Positions 45,867 to 54,633 of a stretch of 64,000 bases of DNA are shown here, piece after piece (the stretch's first letter is position 1; every line of letters begins with the position of its first letter). Below the pieces are notes generated by a model that ran no database searches, was not told the DNA's origin, and saw only the letters and a list, made by a program, of their open reading frames with translations. Made by a program: the position numbers and the translations under genes. This DNA comes from CALRQJ02 sp943370285 (lineage in GTDB: Bacteria; Bacteroidota; Bacteroidia; Chitinophagales; Chitinophagaceae): contig CALRQJ020000012.1 of the NCBI GenBank assembly GCA_943370285.1, forward strand, positions 1 to 64,000, in the 5' to 3' direction.

Positions 45867-47321
45867 ATGAGAACAATTGCTGTAGCCAAAGGCGATGGAA
45901 TAGGACCCGAAATTATGGATGCCGTACTCAACATATTCGATGCGGCAAAAGTGCCCCTACAATATGAAGTAGTAGAAATGGGCAAATGGGTATTTGACAA
46001 AGGATATAGTAATGGTATGACACCCGAAGCCCAGCAAACCATAGAAAAATTGGGCATTTTGTTTAAGGGTCCCATGGAAACACCAAAAGGCAAAGGCGTA
46101 AAAAGTGTGAATGTTACAGCCCGTAAAACTTGGAACACTTATGCCAATAAACGTACTTTTCAAACCTTACATGGCGTAGATACTGTTTTCAGTAAGGCCG
46201 GAATTCCTATTGATATTACTATTGTTCGTGAAAATATTGAAGATACTTACGGTGGCATTGAACATATGCTTACACATGATGTGGCTTTGAGCCGTAGGTT
46301 TATTACCCGTCCGGGTAGTATGCAAGTGATTAAATATGCTTTTGAAATGGCTCGTAAAAAAGGAGCTAGAAGAATTACTTGCGGCCATAAATCCAACATC
46401 ATGAAAATAACCGACGGATTATTTTTGGAGGTTTTTTATGAAGTGGCTAAAGAATATCCTGATTTAAAAGCAGATGATGTAATTGTAGATGATTTATGTA
46501 TGAAGTTGGTAAGTCGCCCCGATTTATTTGACGTGGTGGTATTGACTAATTTACAAGGCGATATTGTGAGTGATTTATGTGCCGGTTTAGTAGGTGGATT
46601 GGGCTTTGCACCTTCTGCCAATATTGGCGACCATATTTCAATTTTTGAAGCCGTGCATGGCACAGCACCGGATATTGCCGGTAAGAATATTGCCAACCCA
46701 ACTGCCTTGTTACTAAGTGGATTTGGTATGTTAAGACATCTAGGTTTGATGGAAGAATCAGCCTTAATCGAAAACGCTTTATTGTACACTTTAGAAAGTG
46801 GTATTCATACCGGTGATTTTGGAAGCAAAGACACGGCAAGTGTTAATACGACAGAGTTTGCACAGGCTATCATTGCTAACTTTGGAAAGCTACCGGCACA
46901 TAATCCAAAGCCGGTGTTGCCGAATCATTATGTAACCCCAACGGTGTTTAAGTTAGAAAAAAATCCGATGTTGGAAAGTGCAGAAATGGCAAGCGAAGCC
47001 ATTGTAGGTGTAGATATGTTTATTGAAAGCAATGAACAGCCTAATGCAGTTGCAGAGCAATGTTTGAAGCATACCTTAGATTTGTTTAAATTGGTAACCA
47101 TCAGTAATCGTGGTACACAAGTTTGGCCTAAGGGTAGTGTGTTTACCAACTTAATTAATCAATATCGTTGCCGATTTGAAAGTGTTGGTGATGAACCGCT
47201 TACACAAACAGATATTTTTGAATTGTACAAAAGATTATCTGTAGATTTTAAAATTTGCAGTACCGAACTGTTGAATATGTGGGATGGTAAGAAAGCCTAC
47301 AGCTTAGCACAAGGTCAATAA
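45867..47321 (+). CDS. icd: isocitrate dehydrogenase (NADP-type, Thermus-like long form)
   Basis: This TCA-cycle enzyme converts isocitrate to 2-oxoglutarate. AVAKGDGIGPEIMDAVL is the N-terminal family motif, ITIVRENIEDTYGGIEHM (about 113-130) holds substrate contacts, VLTNLQGDIVSDLCAGLVGG (about 226-245) is the dimer/metal segment and FEAVHGTAPDIAGKNIANPT (about 270-289) the cofactor loop. At 484 residues it has the additional C-terminal domain of about 140 residues known from the Thermus enzyme. It is a single-gene unit with its own promoter and terminator. Confidence 0.92.
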   Translation: MRTIAVAKGDGIGPEIMDAVLNIFDAAKVPLQYEVVEMGKWVFDKGYSNGMTPEAQQTIEKLGILFKGPMETPKGKGVKSVNVTARKTWNTYANKRTFQTLHGVDTVFSKAGIPIDITIVRENIEDTYGGIEHMLTHDVALSRRFITRPGSMQVIKYAFEMARKKGARRITCGHKSNIMKITDGLFLEVFYEVAKEYPDLKADDVIVDDLCMKLVSRPDLFDVVVLTNLQGDIVSDLCAGLVGGLGFAPSANIGDHISIFEAVHGTAPDIAGKNIANPTALLLSGFGMLRHLGLMEESALIENALLYTLESGIHTGDFGSKDTASVNTTEFAQAIIANFGKLPAHNPKPVLPNHYVTPTVFKLEKNPMLESAEMASEAIVGVDMFIESNEQPNAVAEQCLKHTLDLFKLVTISNRGTQVWPKGSVFTNLINQYRCRFESVGDEPLTQTDIFELYKRLSVDFKICSTELLNMWDGKKAYSLAQGQ

Positions 47322-47342
47322 GGAATAGAACTTTTTGAATAT

Positions 47343-47387
47343 TCCGGTTGTTGGTGTTGCATAAACAAGAACAACCGGATTTTTTTC
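47343..47387 (+). terminator. terminator after icd
   Basis: TCCGGTTGTT (47343-47352) pairs with AACAACCGGA (47370-47379) over a 17-nt loop and is followed by seven T. Confidence 0.85.
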
Positions 47388-47391
47388 TCCC

Positions 47392-47399
47392 TATCTTTA
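47392..47399 (+). promoter_or_regulatory. -7 promoter element of apaG
   Basis: TATCTTTA (one mismatch to TAnnTTTG) lies 14 nt before the apaG ATG and directly after the icd terminator. Confidence 0.45.
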
Positions 47400-47413
47400 C
47401 TTAAAGCAATAAC

Positions 47414-47800
47414 ATGGTAACTATTACTTCACAAGGCGTACAAATAAGTGTCGAAACTTATTATCAAGCTGATTATAGTAATCCTACTAACCATGAATAC
47501 ATGTTTGCGTATCGCATCAGTATTGAAAATCAAAATCATTTCACCGTAAAATTGTTGCGCCGTCATTGGTTTATTGTTGATACCAACGGAGAACATAGAG
47601 AAGTAGAAGGCGAGGGAGTAGTTGGGCTACAACCTGTATTGCAGCCTGGTGAGCATTTTCAATATGTAAGCGGCTGTAATCTGCGTAGCGAAATGGGCAA
47701 AATGTATGGCAGCTACCAAATGGAAAACCAGAACAACAAACAAATTTTTGCTGTGCAAATTCCCATGTTCGAAATGATTGCTCCTTTCAAAATGAATTAA
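47414..47800 (+). CDS. apaG: ApaG domain protein
   Basis: The 128-residue protein has a single ApaG immunoglobulin-like beta-sandwich. Diagnostic segments are YMFAYRISIENQNHFTVKLL, RRHWFIVDTNGEHREVEGEG and VVGLQPVLQPGEHFQYVSGC, with the GxxGxxP-like loop. Older annotations tie ApaG to Co2+/Mg2+ efflux, but its role is not firmly known. It lies alone, converging with the RND permease gene. Confidence 0.93.
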   Translation: MVTITSQGVQISVETYYQADYSNPTNHEYMFAYRISIENQNHFTVKLLRRHWFIVDTNGEHREVEGEGVVGLQPVLQPGEHFQYVSGCNLRSEMGKMYGSYQMENQNNKQIFAVQIPMFEMIAPFKMN

Positions 47801-47822
47801 CCGTTCTGTTAATTCATCTTAC

Positions 47823-50800
47823 TCACACTACTTTAGGTGCTAATAATTTGTACAGCACCGGTGTTACTACTCTTGTTAAAATGGTAGAACTAATCAATCC
47901 ACCAATGATTACTAATGCCAGCGGTGAATACAAAGGATTATTTTCTAATACCAATGGTGTTAAACCACCAATTGCAGTAAGCGTTGTAAGAATAATAGGA
48001 ATAAAACGAGTTTCACCTGCTTCTTGTATAGCGTCATTGATGTTCATGCCGTTGCGTCGCAATTGATCGGTATAATCTACCAATAAAATGGAGTTTTTTA
48101 CCTCAATGCCGGTTAAGGCTATAATGCCCACCACCGCTACAAACGATAAGCTATTACCCGTAAGCCATAACATGAGTACAGCTCCAATAATACCTAATGG
48201 AACAACCGATAATACAATTAATGTTCCTTTAAATGTTTTGAACTCTAATATTAAAATTCCCATGATACCAAAAATGGTAATGAGGATGATGGTGCCTAAA
48301 CCACCAAAGCTTTCTTGCTTGCTTTCGATGATACCTGCTGCAACATATCTCACCTCTTTTGGCAAAGGCATTTGTTCCATTTGCTCCAATACTTTGTTGT
48401 ACACTTTGTCAGTGTTGAATCCACTTTTTACAAAAGCAGTAACAGTTGTAAAACGGTCTTTGTCGTAGTGTTTAATAGTAGTGGGAGATGCTTGAAATTG
48501 AATATCTGCCAACTGACTTAATGGAATAGAAGCACCATTATAACTGCTTACATAAATTCGATTGAATACATCTAAGGATTGTTTGCCGTCTCTTGGTAAC
48601 ATAACGCTGATGCTGAATTCATCGCCATCTTCAGCTCTAAATTTTCCTGCGGTGATGCCTGTAACGGCCATTCTTATCGTACGATCAATTTCAATAATAG
48701 ACACTCCCAGCAATCCTGCTTTTTCTTTATTTACTTTAACCTTAATATCCGTTTTTAAGGTAGTAAGGTCATTGTTAATATACATGGTGCCTTCTGTCTT
48801 TCGAAGCATATTTTCCACTTTAAAAGCTATGGCTCTCATCGTATCTAAATCTTCGCTAAATACTCTTATAGCAATAGGTGCTTCTACCGGCGGACCTTGC
48901 TCAAAATCTTTTACTTCAATTTTGGCATTGGGATAATTTTTGAATACCGTTCTCAACGTATCAATCAATAAAACTTTTTTATTGGGCGGCGTTTTGTCGA
49001 GTTGCACAAAAATTTGAGCATAGTTTACTTGCTCTTCTTGTGGTAGAAGGTTGTAATAAATTCTAGGATTTCCTTTGCCTACATTGGTAGCATAGGTTTT
49101 TACTGCTTTTACTTTTTTTAACTCAGCTTCTACATATTTAGCTGCTTTATCGGTAGCAGCTAAGTTGCTGCCCAAAGGCGTTTCTATGTTAATGAGAAAC
49201 ATTGGTTTTTCTGAGTTGGGGAACAGACTAAAACCTATCACCGGAATTAACGATACGCAGCCAATGAATATGCCCAATGCAACTAATAATGTAACATATG
49301 GTTTGGTAATGGCATGATGCAGTAACTTTCTGTACGAGCCACTGATGATTTTCTTTAAGCCACGTAAAAAGATATTGCCTTCTGCACTGTGTTTGTTGCT
49401 TAAAATTCTACTAGCTAAAAATGGAACAATGGTTAGCGATACAAACAAAGACGCTAATACCGTCATGATTACTGCTGCGGGTAAGCTGCGGATAAAATCT
49501 CCGGCACTCTCTGGTAAAAACATCAATGGTAAAAACGCAAAGCAAAGGGTTGCGGTACAACCGAGCACTGCTAATCCAATTTGTTTAGTGGCTTGCATGG
49601 CAGCCTCTTTTTTACTGTAGCCCATGCGTAAGTATCGTTCAATATTTTCAACCACCACAATACTATCATCTACCAATAAACCCAATGCCACCACTAGCCC
49701 TACAATACTTAATTGATTGATAGAAAATCCAAAAATATCTAACATGAAAAGCCCCATGGCTAAAGACAATGGAATAGATACCATAACGATGATGGAAGCT
49801 CTTGTGCCAAGTGGTAATAGGGTAAGCAATACTAAAAAGATGGCGATTCCAAAATCTTTGGCAAAACCGGTTAAACGTTTTCTAACGCTATCTGCATTGT
49901 CAAAATTTTGCTCAAATTTTATAGCAGGCGGCAGCTCTTTTTTGAAGGCTTCCAAAATGGGTTTCATCTCATTTTCAACGGCAAAAATATTGGTGCCCAT
50001 TTTACGAGCAGCCGTTACAAAAACGCCTCTTTTGCCGTTAAGACGTGCCATGTAGGTAATATCTTCATAGCCCGATTCAACGGTTGCAATATCTTTTAAG
50101 TACACTAATTTGCCATTGATACTGCTAACAATAGTATTTTTTATTTCGTCAATACTTTTATAATCGCCACTCGTTTTTACATTAAATTGTTTTGAACCCA
50201 TTTCAATACTACCGCCGGGAATATTTACATTTTCACTTTGTATCGCACCCAGTACCCGGTTCAGCGGAATACTACTTTTCGCCATCTTTTCTAAGTTGAT
50301 GGCTACTTTTATCTGCTGCTTTGGAACAGCATGGCTCTGTACATTTTTAAGTGATTTGATTTTCTCTAAACGCTCTTGTAGTTTTTTACTCCAATCTTCT
50401 AAATCCTTGTATGGTGCAACCTCACTGAGTAATGCCACTTGCATGATGTTTACATCACTCGGTGAAAATCGCATGATGTTGATACCTAAAATATCTTTGG
50501 GTAATTCGCTTCTCAAACCATCAATTTCCCGAAGCACATCTTGGTATTTTTTGTCCGGATCAATACCATGTTTGCATTCAATTCTAATAATAGCTAAGCC
50601 ATCATCTACTTTAGTAACAATATGTTTGATGTCTTCTAATTCATTCACTTTTTTTTCTATCGGATCGACTACTAATTCCTCCATGTCTTTTGGACTAGTA
50701 CCCGGATAAATTACCACCACATTGTAATACGGAATTTTAAAATCCGGATCTTCTCCACGAGGCATATTCAGTAAAGAGTTTATACCAATGGCTACCAGTA

Positions 50801-50858
50801 AAACAAATACCACAAGGGTAAACTGATAGTTTTTTACCGAGAAGTCTGTTATTTTCAT
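47823..50858 (-). CDS. RND-family efflux transporter permease
   Basis: The 1011-residue inner membrane pump has the RND pattern: one N-terminal helix (YQFTLVVFVLLVAIGINSLL), a large periplasmic loop, six helices, then the pattern repeated. The proton-relay helix has GLLVDDSIVVVENIERYLR (about 390-410) with the paired Asp. FKIPYYNVVVIYPGTSPKDM is typical of HAE-type drug pumps. It takes up substrate from the periplasm with proton exchange and works with the adaptor and TolC genes upstream in the same operon. Substrate is unknown. It lies at the operon's distal end. Confidence 0.94.
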   Translation of the reverse strand: MKITDFSVKNYQFTLVVFVLLVAIGINSLLNMPRGEDPDFKIPYYNVVVIYPGTSPKDMEELVVDPIEKKVNELEDIKHIVTKVDDGLAIIRIECKHGIDPDKKYQDVLREIDGLRSELPKDILGINIMRFSPSDVNIMQVALLSEVAPYKDLEDWSKKLQERLEKIKSLKNVQSHAVPKQQIKVAINLEKMAKSSIPLNRVLGAIQSENVNIPGGSIEMGSKQFNVKTSGDYKSIDEIKNTIVSSINGKLVYLKDIATVESGYEDITYMARLNGKRGVFVTAARKMGTNIFAVENEMKPILEAFKKELPPAIKFEQNFDNADSVRKRLTGFAKDFGIAIFLVLLTLLPLGTRASIIVMVSIPLSLAMGLFMLDIFGFSINQLSIVGLVVALGLLVDDSIVVVENIERYLRMGYSKKEAAMQATKQIGLAVLGCTATLCFAFLPLMFLPESAGDFIRSLPAAVIMTVLASLFVSLTIVPFLASRILSNKHSAEGNIFLRGLKKIISGSYRKLLHHAITKPYVTLLVALGIFIGCVSLIPVIGFSLFPNSEKPMFLINIETPLGSNLAATDKAAKYVEAELKKVKAVKTYATNVGKGNPRIYYNLLPQEEQVNYAQIFVQLDKTPPNKKVLLIDTLRTVFKNYPNAKIEVKDFEQGPPVEAPIAIRVFSEDLDTMRAIAFKVENMLRKTEGTMYINNDLTTLKTDIKVKVNKEKAGLLGVSIIEIDRTIRMAVTGITAGKFRAEDGDEFSISVMLPRDGKQSLDVFNRIYVSSYNGASIPLSQLADIQFQASPTTIKHYDKDRFTTVTAFVKSGFNTDKVYNKVLEQMEQMPLPKEVRYVAAGIIESKQESFGGLGTIILITIFGIMGILILEFKTFKGTLIVLSVVPLGIIGAVLMLWLTGNSLSFVAVVGIIALTGIEVKNSILLVDYTDQLRRNGMNINDAIQEAGETRFIPIILTTLTAIGGLTPLVLENNPLYSPLALVIIGGLISSTILTRVVTPVLYKLLAPKVV

Positions 50859-50929
50859 AACCGTATTTTTTGTAGCATCATGAGATGGCTACATGATAAG
50901 TGTTAGGTGCTTGAATAGTATTGCTTTAT

Positions 50930-51349
50930 TTAAAGTCTTGTCCATACTTCGGTACGGCCGAATAAGCTGATGCCGATATATCCTCTTATTTCAAGGGTAT
51001 TGTTGTCTTTCAACTTCATATTACATGAATATTTTTTGCCATTATTAGGGTCGTAGATTTTACCGTCTTCCCATTTGTTGCCACCTGCATGAACAAAGTT
51101 GGAAAGTATAACGCTGCCCAATAAATCTCTGCTACGTAAAGCTGGGTCTGGGTTATGGGTATCTTTTCTATTCTCTTTGCCCCAAACAATTTTGCCAAAA
51201 TATTTATTGCCTTCTTTGTAAATCTGAATTTTTCCGTTTTTGTCACTGGTAAGCCAAGTGCCAACAACAGCGTCAGGATTTCCTGAGTGATTGAATGTAA
51301 ATGCAGTTGAACATGTTAAGATAGTAAGCCATAAAAACAATTTGTTCAT
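50930..51349 (-). CDS. DUF2147 family exported protein
   Basis: The 139-residue protein has a signal peptide (about 1-19) and a lipocalin-like DUF2147 body: VVGTWLTSDKNGKIQIYKEG, YFGKIVWGKENRKDTHNPDP, DLLGSVILSNFVHAGGNKWE, ISLFGRTEVWTRL. It sits in the middle of the RND operon between adaptor and permease. Its role is unknown; its location suggests a periplasmic accessory to the pump or a passenger gene under the same regulator. Confidence 0.9.
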   Translation of the reverse strand: MNKLFLWLTILTCSTAFTFNHSGNPDAVVGTWLTSDKNGKIQIYKEGNKYFGKIVWGKENRKDTHNPDPALRSRDLLGSVILSNFVHAGGNKWEDGKIYDPNNGKKYSCNMKLKDNNTLEIRGYIGISLFGRTEVWTRL

Positions 51350-51379
51350 AGTTGTAAATTTTATGTTTTATAAAATGGA

Positions 51380-52426
51380 TTATTGACCTGCTAATTTCAC
51401 TTTTGACGATTCGGTTAAGTAACTCACACCGTCAGTTATTACAGCCGAAATGCCTTCTAAGCCTTTGCTAATGGCTACTTTGTCTTTGTCTAAAAAGGCA
51501 ATCGTAACCTTATGTTTACTAACTGATTTGTTATCGGCGTTTACAGTGTACACATACCCTGTTTTTCCGTCTCCTTCTGTAATTGCTTCTACGGGAATCA
51601 TAATTGTTTGTTGTGGAGCTGAAGCTTTAAGTTGTACTGTTGAAAATAAGCCCGAAGCAAATTTTTGTCCATTTGGCATTACTTTAACTTCAATCTCATA
51701 AGTATTATTATAAGGGTCAGCTATATCAGCTTTACGGCTAATAACACCTTGAAAAGTTTTGTTAGGGTATGCATCAATATTTACGGTAGCTGTTTGTCCG
51801 TTTCTAAGTACTGCCCAATCTTTATCGCTTACACCAAATTTTACTACCCAATCATTATTCGCATTACCATAAATCAATAATACCGGAGTGCCGGGGCCGG
51901 CCATTTCTCCTTCGTTCATAATTTTTTTTATCACCGTACCATTATCAATAGCTTTTATTTGTGCATACTGCTGATTGAATTGGGCAATACGTAATTGCTC
52001 ATTGGCTACATCTAATTGTGTTTGTACATTTTGGTACAATTCTAGCGTTGCAGCCGTGTCTTCATATAGATTTTTCACTCTAGCTACATCTCTTTTTGCC
52101 TTTTCAACAGCCATGGTAGCTTGCTGAACTTGGGCATTAATTTCAGTTAAGTCAAGTGCTGCTAACAATTGACCTTTGCTTACTCTATCGCCTTCTTTCA
52201 CAAATACTTTGGCAATAACACCACCAATTTTGAACGATAATTTAGCTTCTGCTTTAGAAGCAATCATGCCAGAATATTGTAATACAGGGGCATAGCCAAT
52301 TGTTTCAACAGCAGCAGTTTTTACTACCACTGCATCATCTGTTTCTACCGCTTTTGGTTCTTTTTTTCCACATGCAAAAAGCAAGGTCAAAAGCATTGTG
52401 CTAACAATTAGAGTAGTATGTTTCAT
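51380..52426 (-). CDS. RND efflux periplasmic adaptor (membrane fusion protein) lipoprotein
   Basis: The 348-residue product has a lipobox LLFACG (Cys about 19) and the HlyD/AcrA design: a biotinyl-lipoyl-like part (FVKEGDRVSKGQLLAALDLT, about 75-94), a helical hairpin (QVQQATMAVEKAKRDVARVK), a return lipoyl half (IKAIDNGTVIKKIMNEGEMA) and beta-barrel and membrane-proximal parts. It should bridge the permease and the TolC channel. It lies 21 nt after the tolC gene. Confidence 0.94.
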   Translation of the reverse strand: MKHTTLIVSTMLLTLLFACGKKEPKAVETDDAVVVKTAAVETIGYAPVLQYSGMIASKAEAKLSFKIGGVIAKVFVKEGDRVSKGQLLAALDLTEINAQVQQATMAVEKAKRDVARVKNLYEDTAATLELYQNVQTQLDVANEQLRIAQFNQQYAQIKAIDNGTVIKKIMNEGEMAGPGTPVLLIYGNANNDWVVKFGVSDKDWAVLRNGQTATVNIDAYPNKTFQGVISRKADIADPYNNTYEIEVKVMPNGQKFASGLFSTVQLKASAPQQTIMIPVEAITEGDGKTGYVYTVNADNKSVSKHKVTIAFLDKDKVAISKGLEGISAVITDGVSYLTESSKVKLAGQ

Positions 52427-52447
52427 GAATTAATTTTAATGATGATG

Positions 52448-53803
52448 TTACTGTATTGGATAAGTAGCATTGACTCTTTCTAATTCTGCTGCTTGTGTTT
52501 GAACAGCAAGTTGTGCTAATGTTAATCGAATCTCTGCATTGGTAAGTTGCGTTCTTGCATCAATCAATTCTATTTGTAAGGCCTGTCCTTCTTTATATTT
52601 TTTTTCAATTAAGCCATATGCTTCTTTTGTACTCGCTACTTCATCTCTAAGGCTTTGTAATGTTTCTAATAAACTTTTGTAAGTGTTGTAGGTAGTTGCT
52701 GATTGCAACATCAGTTGCTTTTCAACTTCTGTGTATTGGTTGTTGATGGCAGCCACATCGGCAATAGCTTGTTTAATTTTGTACTTGTTGTCATTGCCCT
52801 TGAAAATATTCCATTGTAATTGCAAGCCACCCAATTGGTAAAACTGTTTGTTATCAAATGAATAGCCAAACCCCTGATAGCCCACATTATAAAAAGCGTT
52901 TAGTTTTGGTAATTTGTAAGATTGATTGAGTTTTAAATTGGTTTCTAAAACCTTCTTACCAATATTGAGTTGTGTTAATTCTTCACGATTAGTGGGTACC
53001 TGAATTTGTGGATTGAAATCAGTTAACACACCAACTGTTGAATCTGTTTCAATCGGCTTTTCTAATGGTTGATTAAGCAAAAAATTGAAATAGGCAGCTG
53101 CATTTTTTTGATTGTTTTCTGCTTCTTTAAATGATGCTGTAACCTGACTCACTTGTGCTTTTGCTCTTGAAATGATTTCTTTCGTAGCTACATTATTTTT
53201 AACCAACTTCTCACTGAATCGTAAATTCTCATTTACCAATAACAATGCATTTTGATAAATTTTTATGGCTTTTCCGGCTTGTAAATATTTATAGTATGCC
53301 TGTTTAATATTTTTTACTAATTCTCTTTTGTACAATTTGGTATCGGCTTTTTGGCCATTAATCAATTCTGTTTTAATAGCTTTATTGTATTGCAAATCTT
53401 TATTAAAAACCGGCATTAGCAATTCTACTTTTGTATCATGAAAATCGTTAGGTAAAAACTGAATGGTTTCATTTTTAATTTGCGGAAATGTATTGGTATT
53501 GGTGAGTTGATTTAATGTGCTATAAACGCCATTTAATAAATTTCCAACGGGAATGCTTTCTGTTCTACCACCTGTAGCCAAAGTGTATTGAGCATTAAAA
53601 TTGACTTGGGGCAAAAACAAAGCTTCGGCTCTTTTTAAATCGAGTTGTGCTTTTTCAAGGTCAAATGATTTTCGTTGTAGCGCCAAATTACTGTCTAATC
53701 CTATTTTGATGTACTTATCAAGGATGGTTTGTGATTGAACAGAATTTGCAATGAATATTAAGGCAAGCAACAAGGTAATTGTAATGCTATTGAACCTTTT
53801 CAT
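52448..53803 (-). CDS. TolC-family outer membrane efflux channel
   Basis: The 451-residue protein has a signal peptide (MKRFNSITITLLLALIFIANSVQSQ) and two repeated coiled-coil OEP halves, e.g. NLALQRKSFDLEKAQLDLKR at the start of the first and a second with YTEVEKQLMLQSATTYNTYK. It forms the outer exit duct of the RND pump. I start at ATG 53803; the longer frame adds eleven residues before the signal. It lies 42 nt after the tetR gene. Confidence 0.93.
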   Translation of the reverse strand: MKRFNSITITLLLALIFIANSVQSQTILDKYIKIGLDSNLALQRKSFDLEKAQLDLKRAEALFLPQVNFNAQYTLATGGRTESIPVGNLLNGVYSTLNQLTNTNTFPQIKNETIQFLPNDFHDTKVELLMPVFNKDLQYNKAIKTELINGQKADTKLYKRELVKNIKQAYYKYLQAGKAIKIYQNALLLVNENLRFSEKLVKNNVATKEIISRAKAQVSQVTASFKEAENNQKNAAAYFNFLLNQPLEKPIETDSTVGVLTDFNPQIQVPTNREELTQLNIGKKVLETNLKLNQSYKLPKLNAFYNVGYQGFGYSFDNKQFYQLGGLQLQWNIFKGNDNKYKIKQAIADVAAINNQYTEVEKQLMLQSATTYNTYKSLLETLQSLRDEVASTKEAYGLIEKKYKEGQALQIELIDARTQLTNAEIRLTLAQLAVQTQAAELERVNATYPIQ

Positions 53804-53845
53804 AGCGTTTGTGTACGGTGTTTGGTTAATGGCCATAATAATAGG

Positions 53846-54481
53846 TTAGTGTGCAGTAATTTGTTGTTGGGTAATAGATTTGAGTAACCAATGTAACGAC
53901 TGATGCATCGTTTCCTCAATTTTTTCGGCCGGTACTAATTTGTCTATTCGTTGCCGAATAGCCAGTGATACCAAACCATGAACCATACCCCAAATGCCCA
54001 ATGAAACTGTTTCAACGTTAGCGGGTTGAAGCATTCTCTGGTGCATACATTCCTGCACAGTTTGCTTTAAACGATTTAAAGCGGCATCTCCGTATGTCCA
54101 ATCGCAATTTTCCATGTGCTTTAAAGCTTCCATGGGTGCTTGTTGAATGAACATAATGTCGTAAAACTCGGGATTTTCCAAACCAAAACGTATATAATTT
54201 TCCCCCATTTTGAGCAGTTGTTGCAAGGGATTGTGGATATGTTCTAAGTTGCGGTTGAGGGCTAAAAATTGTTGAAAGCCTAATTCATGTAAGCTGTAGA
54301 AAATCTCGTTTTTGTCTTTAAAATAGAGATAAACAGTGGTGGGGCTGTATTCGATTAAATCGGCTATTTTGCGAATGGTAACATTGCTAAAGCCATGCTC
54401 CACAAATAATTTTATGGAGGCATCTAAAATCAATTTTCTGATTTCTTGTTTCTGCTTTTCTTTTCGCTCAATAATACCCAT
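53846..54481 (-). CDS. TetR/AcrR-family transcriptional regulator of the efflux operon
   Basis: The 211-residue protein has a TetR DNA-binding head at residues 9-55: LILDASIKLFVEHGFSNVTI, then RKIADLIEYSPTTVYLYFKD (turn and recognition helix). The all-helical C-terminal part should bind a ligand. I start at ATG 54481 because a consensus promoter with an operator lies just upstream; the longer frame would run through it. It is the first gene of the tetR-tolC-adaptor-DUF2147-permease operon, so it represses itself and the pump. Confidence 0.94.
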   Translation of the reverse strand: MGIIERKEKQKQEIRKLILDASIKLFVEHGFSNVTIRKIADLIEYSPTTVYLYFKDKNEIFYSLHELGFQQFLALNRNLEHIHNPLQQLLKMGENYIRFGLENPEFYDIMFIQQAPMEALKHMENCDWTYGDAALNRLKQTVQECMHQRMLQPANVETVSLGIWGMVHGLVSLAIRQRIDKLVPAEKIEETMHQSLHWLLKSITQQQITAH

Positions 54482-54500
54482 GTAAACTATGTTAACGATG

Positions 54501-54531
54501 CAAATATACTTTACAGTGTTAAGTATCCAAA
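54501..54531 (-). promoter_or_regulatory. efflux operon promoter with TetR operator in its spacer
   Basis: On the minus strand TTTG (54531-54528), 19 nt and TATATTTG (54508-54501) match the consensus exactly. The spacer contains a 21-bp near-palindrome (54506-54526) with the form ATACTTwACAsTGTwAAGTAT, which overlaps the -7 box by three bases. Its place and length fit a TetR-family operator that blocks polymerase binding. Confidence 0.8.
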
Positions 54532-54633
54532 TAATTTTCCACTTTTTTTTATTTAAATAAAGTTGTTTCATTTTTCCACACCCTGGTTTTTCGATATCTC
54601 AACCTTTCAATATGCTTATCTTGCAGTTTAGTT

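Noticed and set aside
53834..54571. Longer starts for tolC (53836) and tetR (54571)
   Set aside because: The tetR extension runs through the promoter and operator; the tolC extension precedes the signal peptide.
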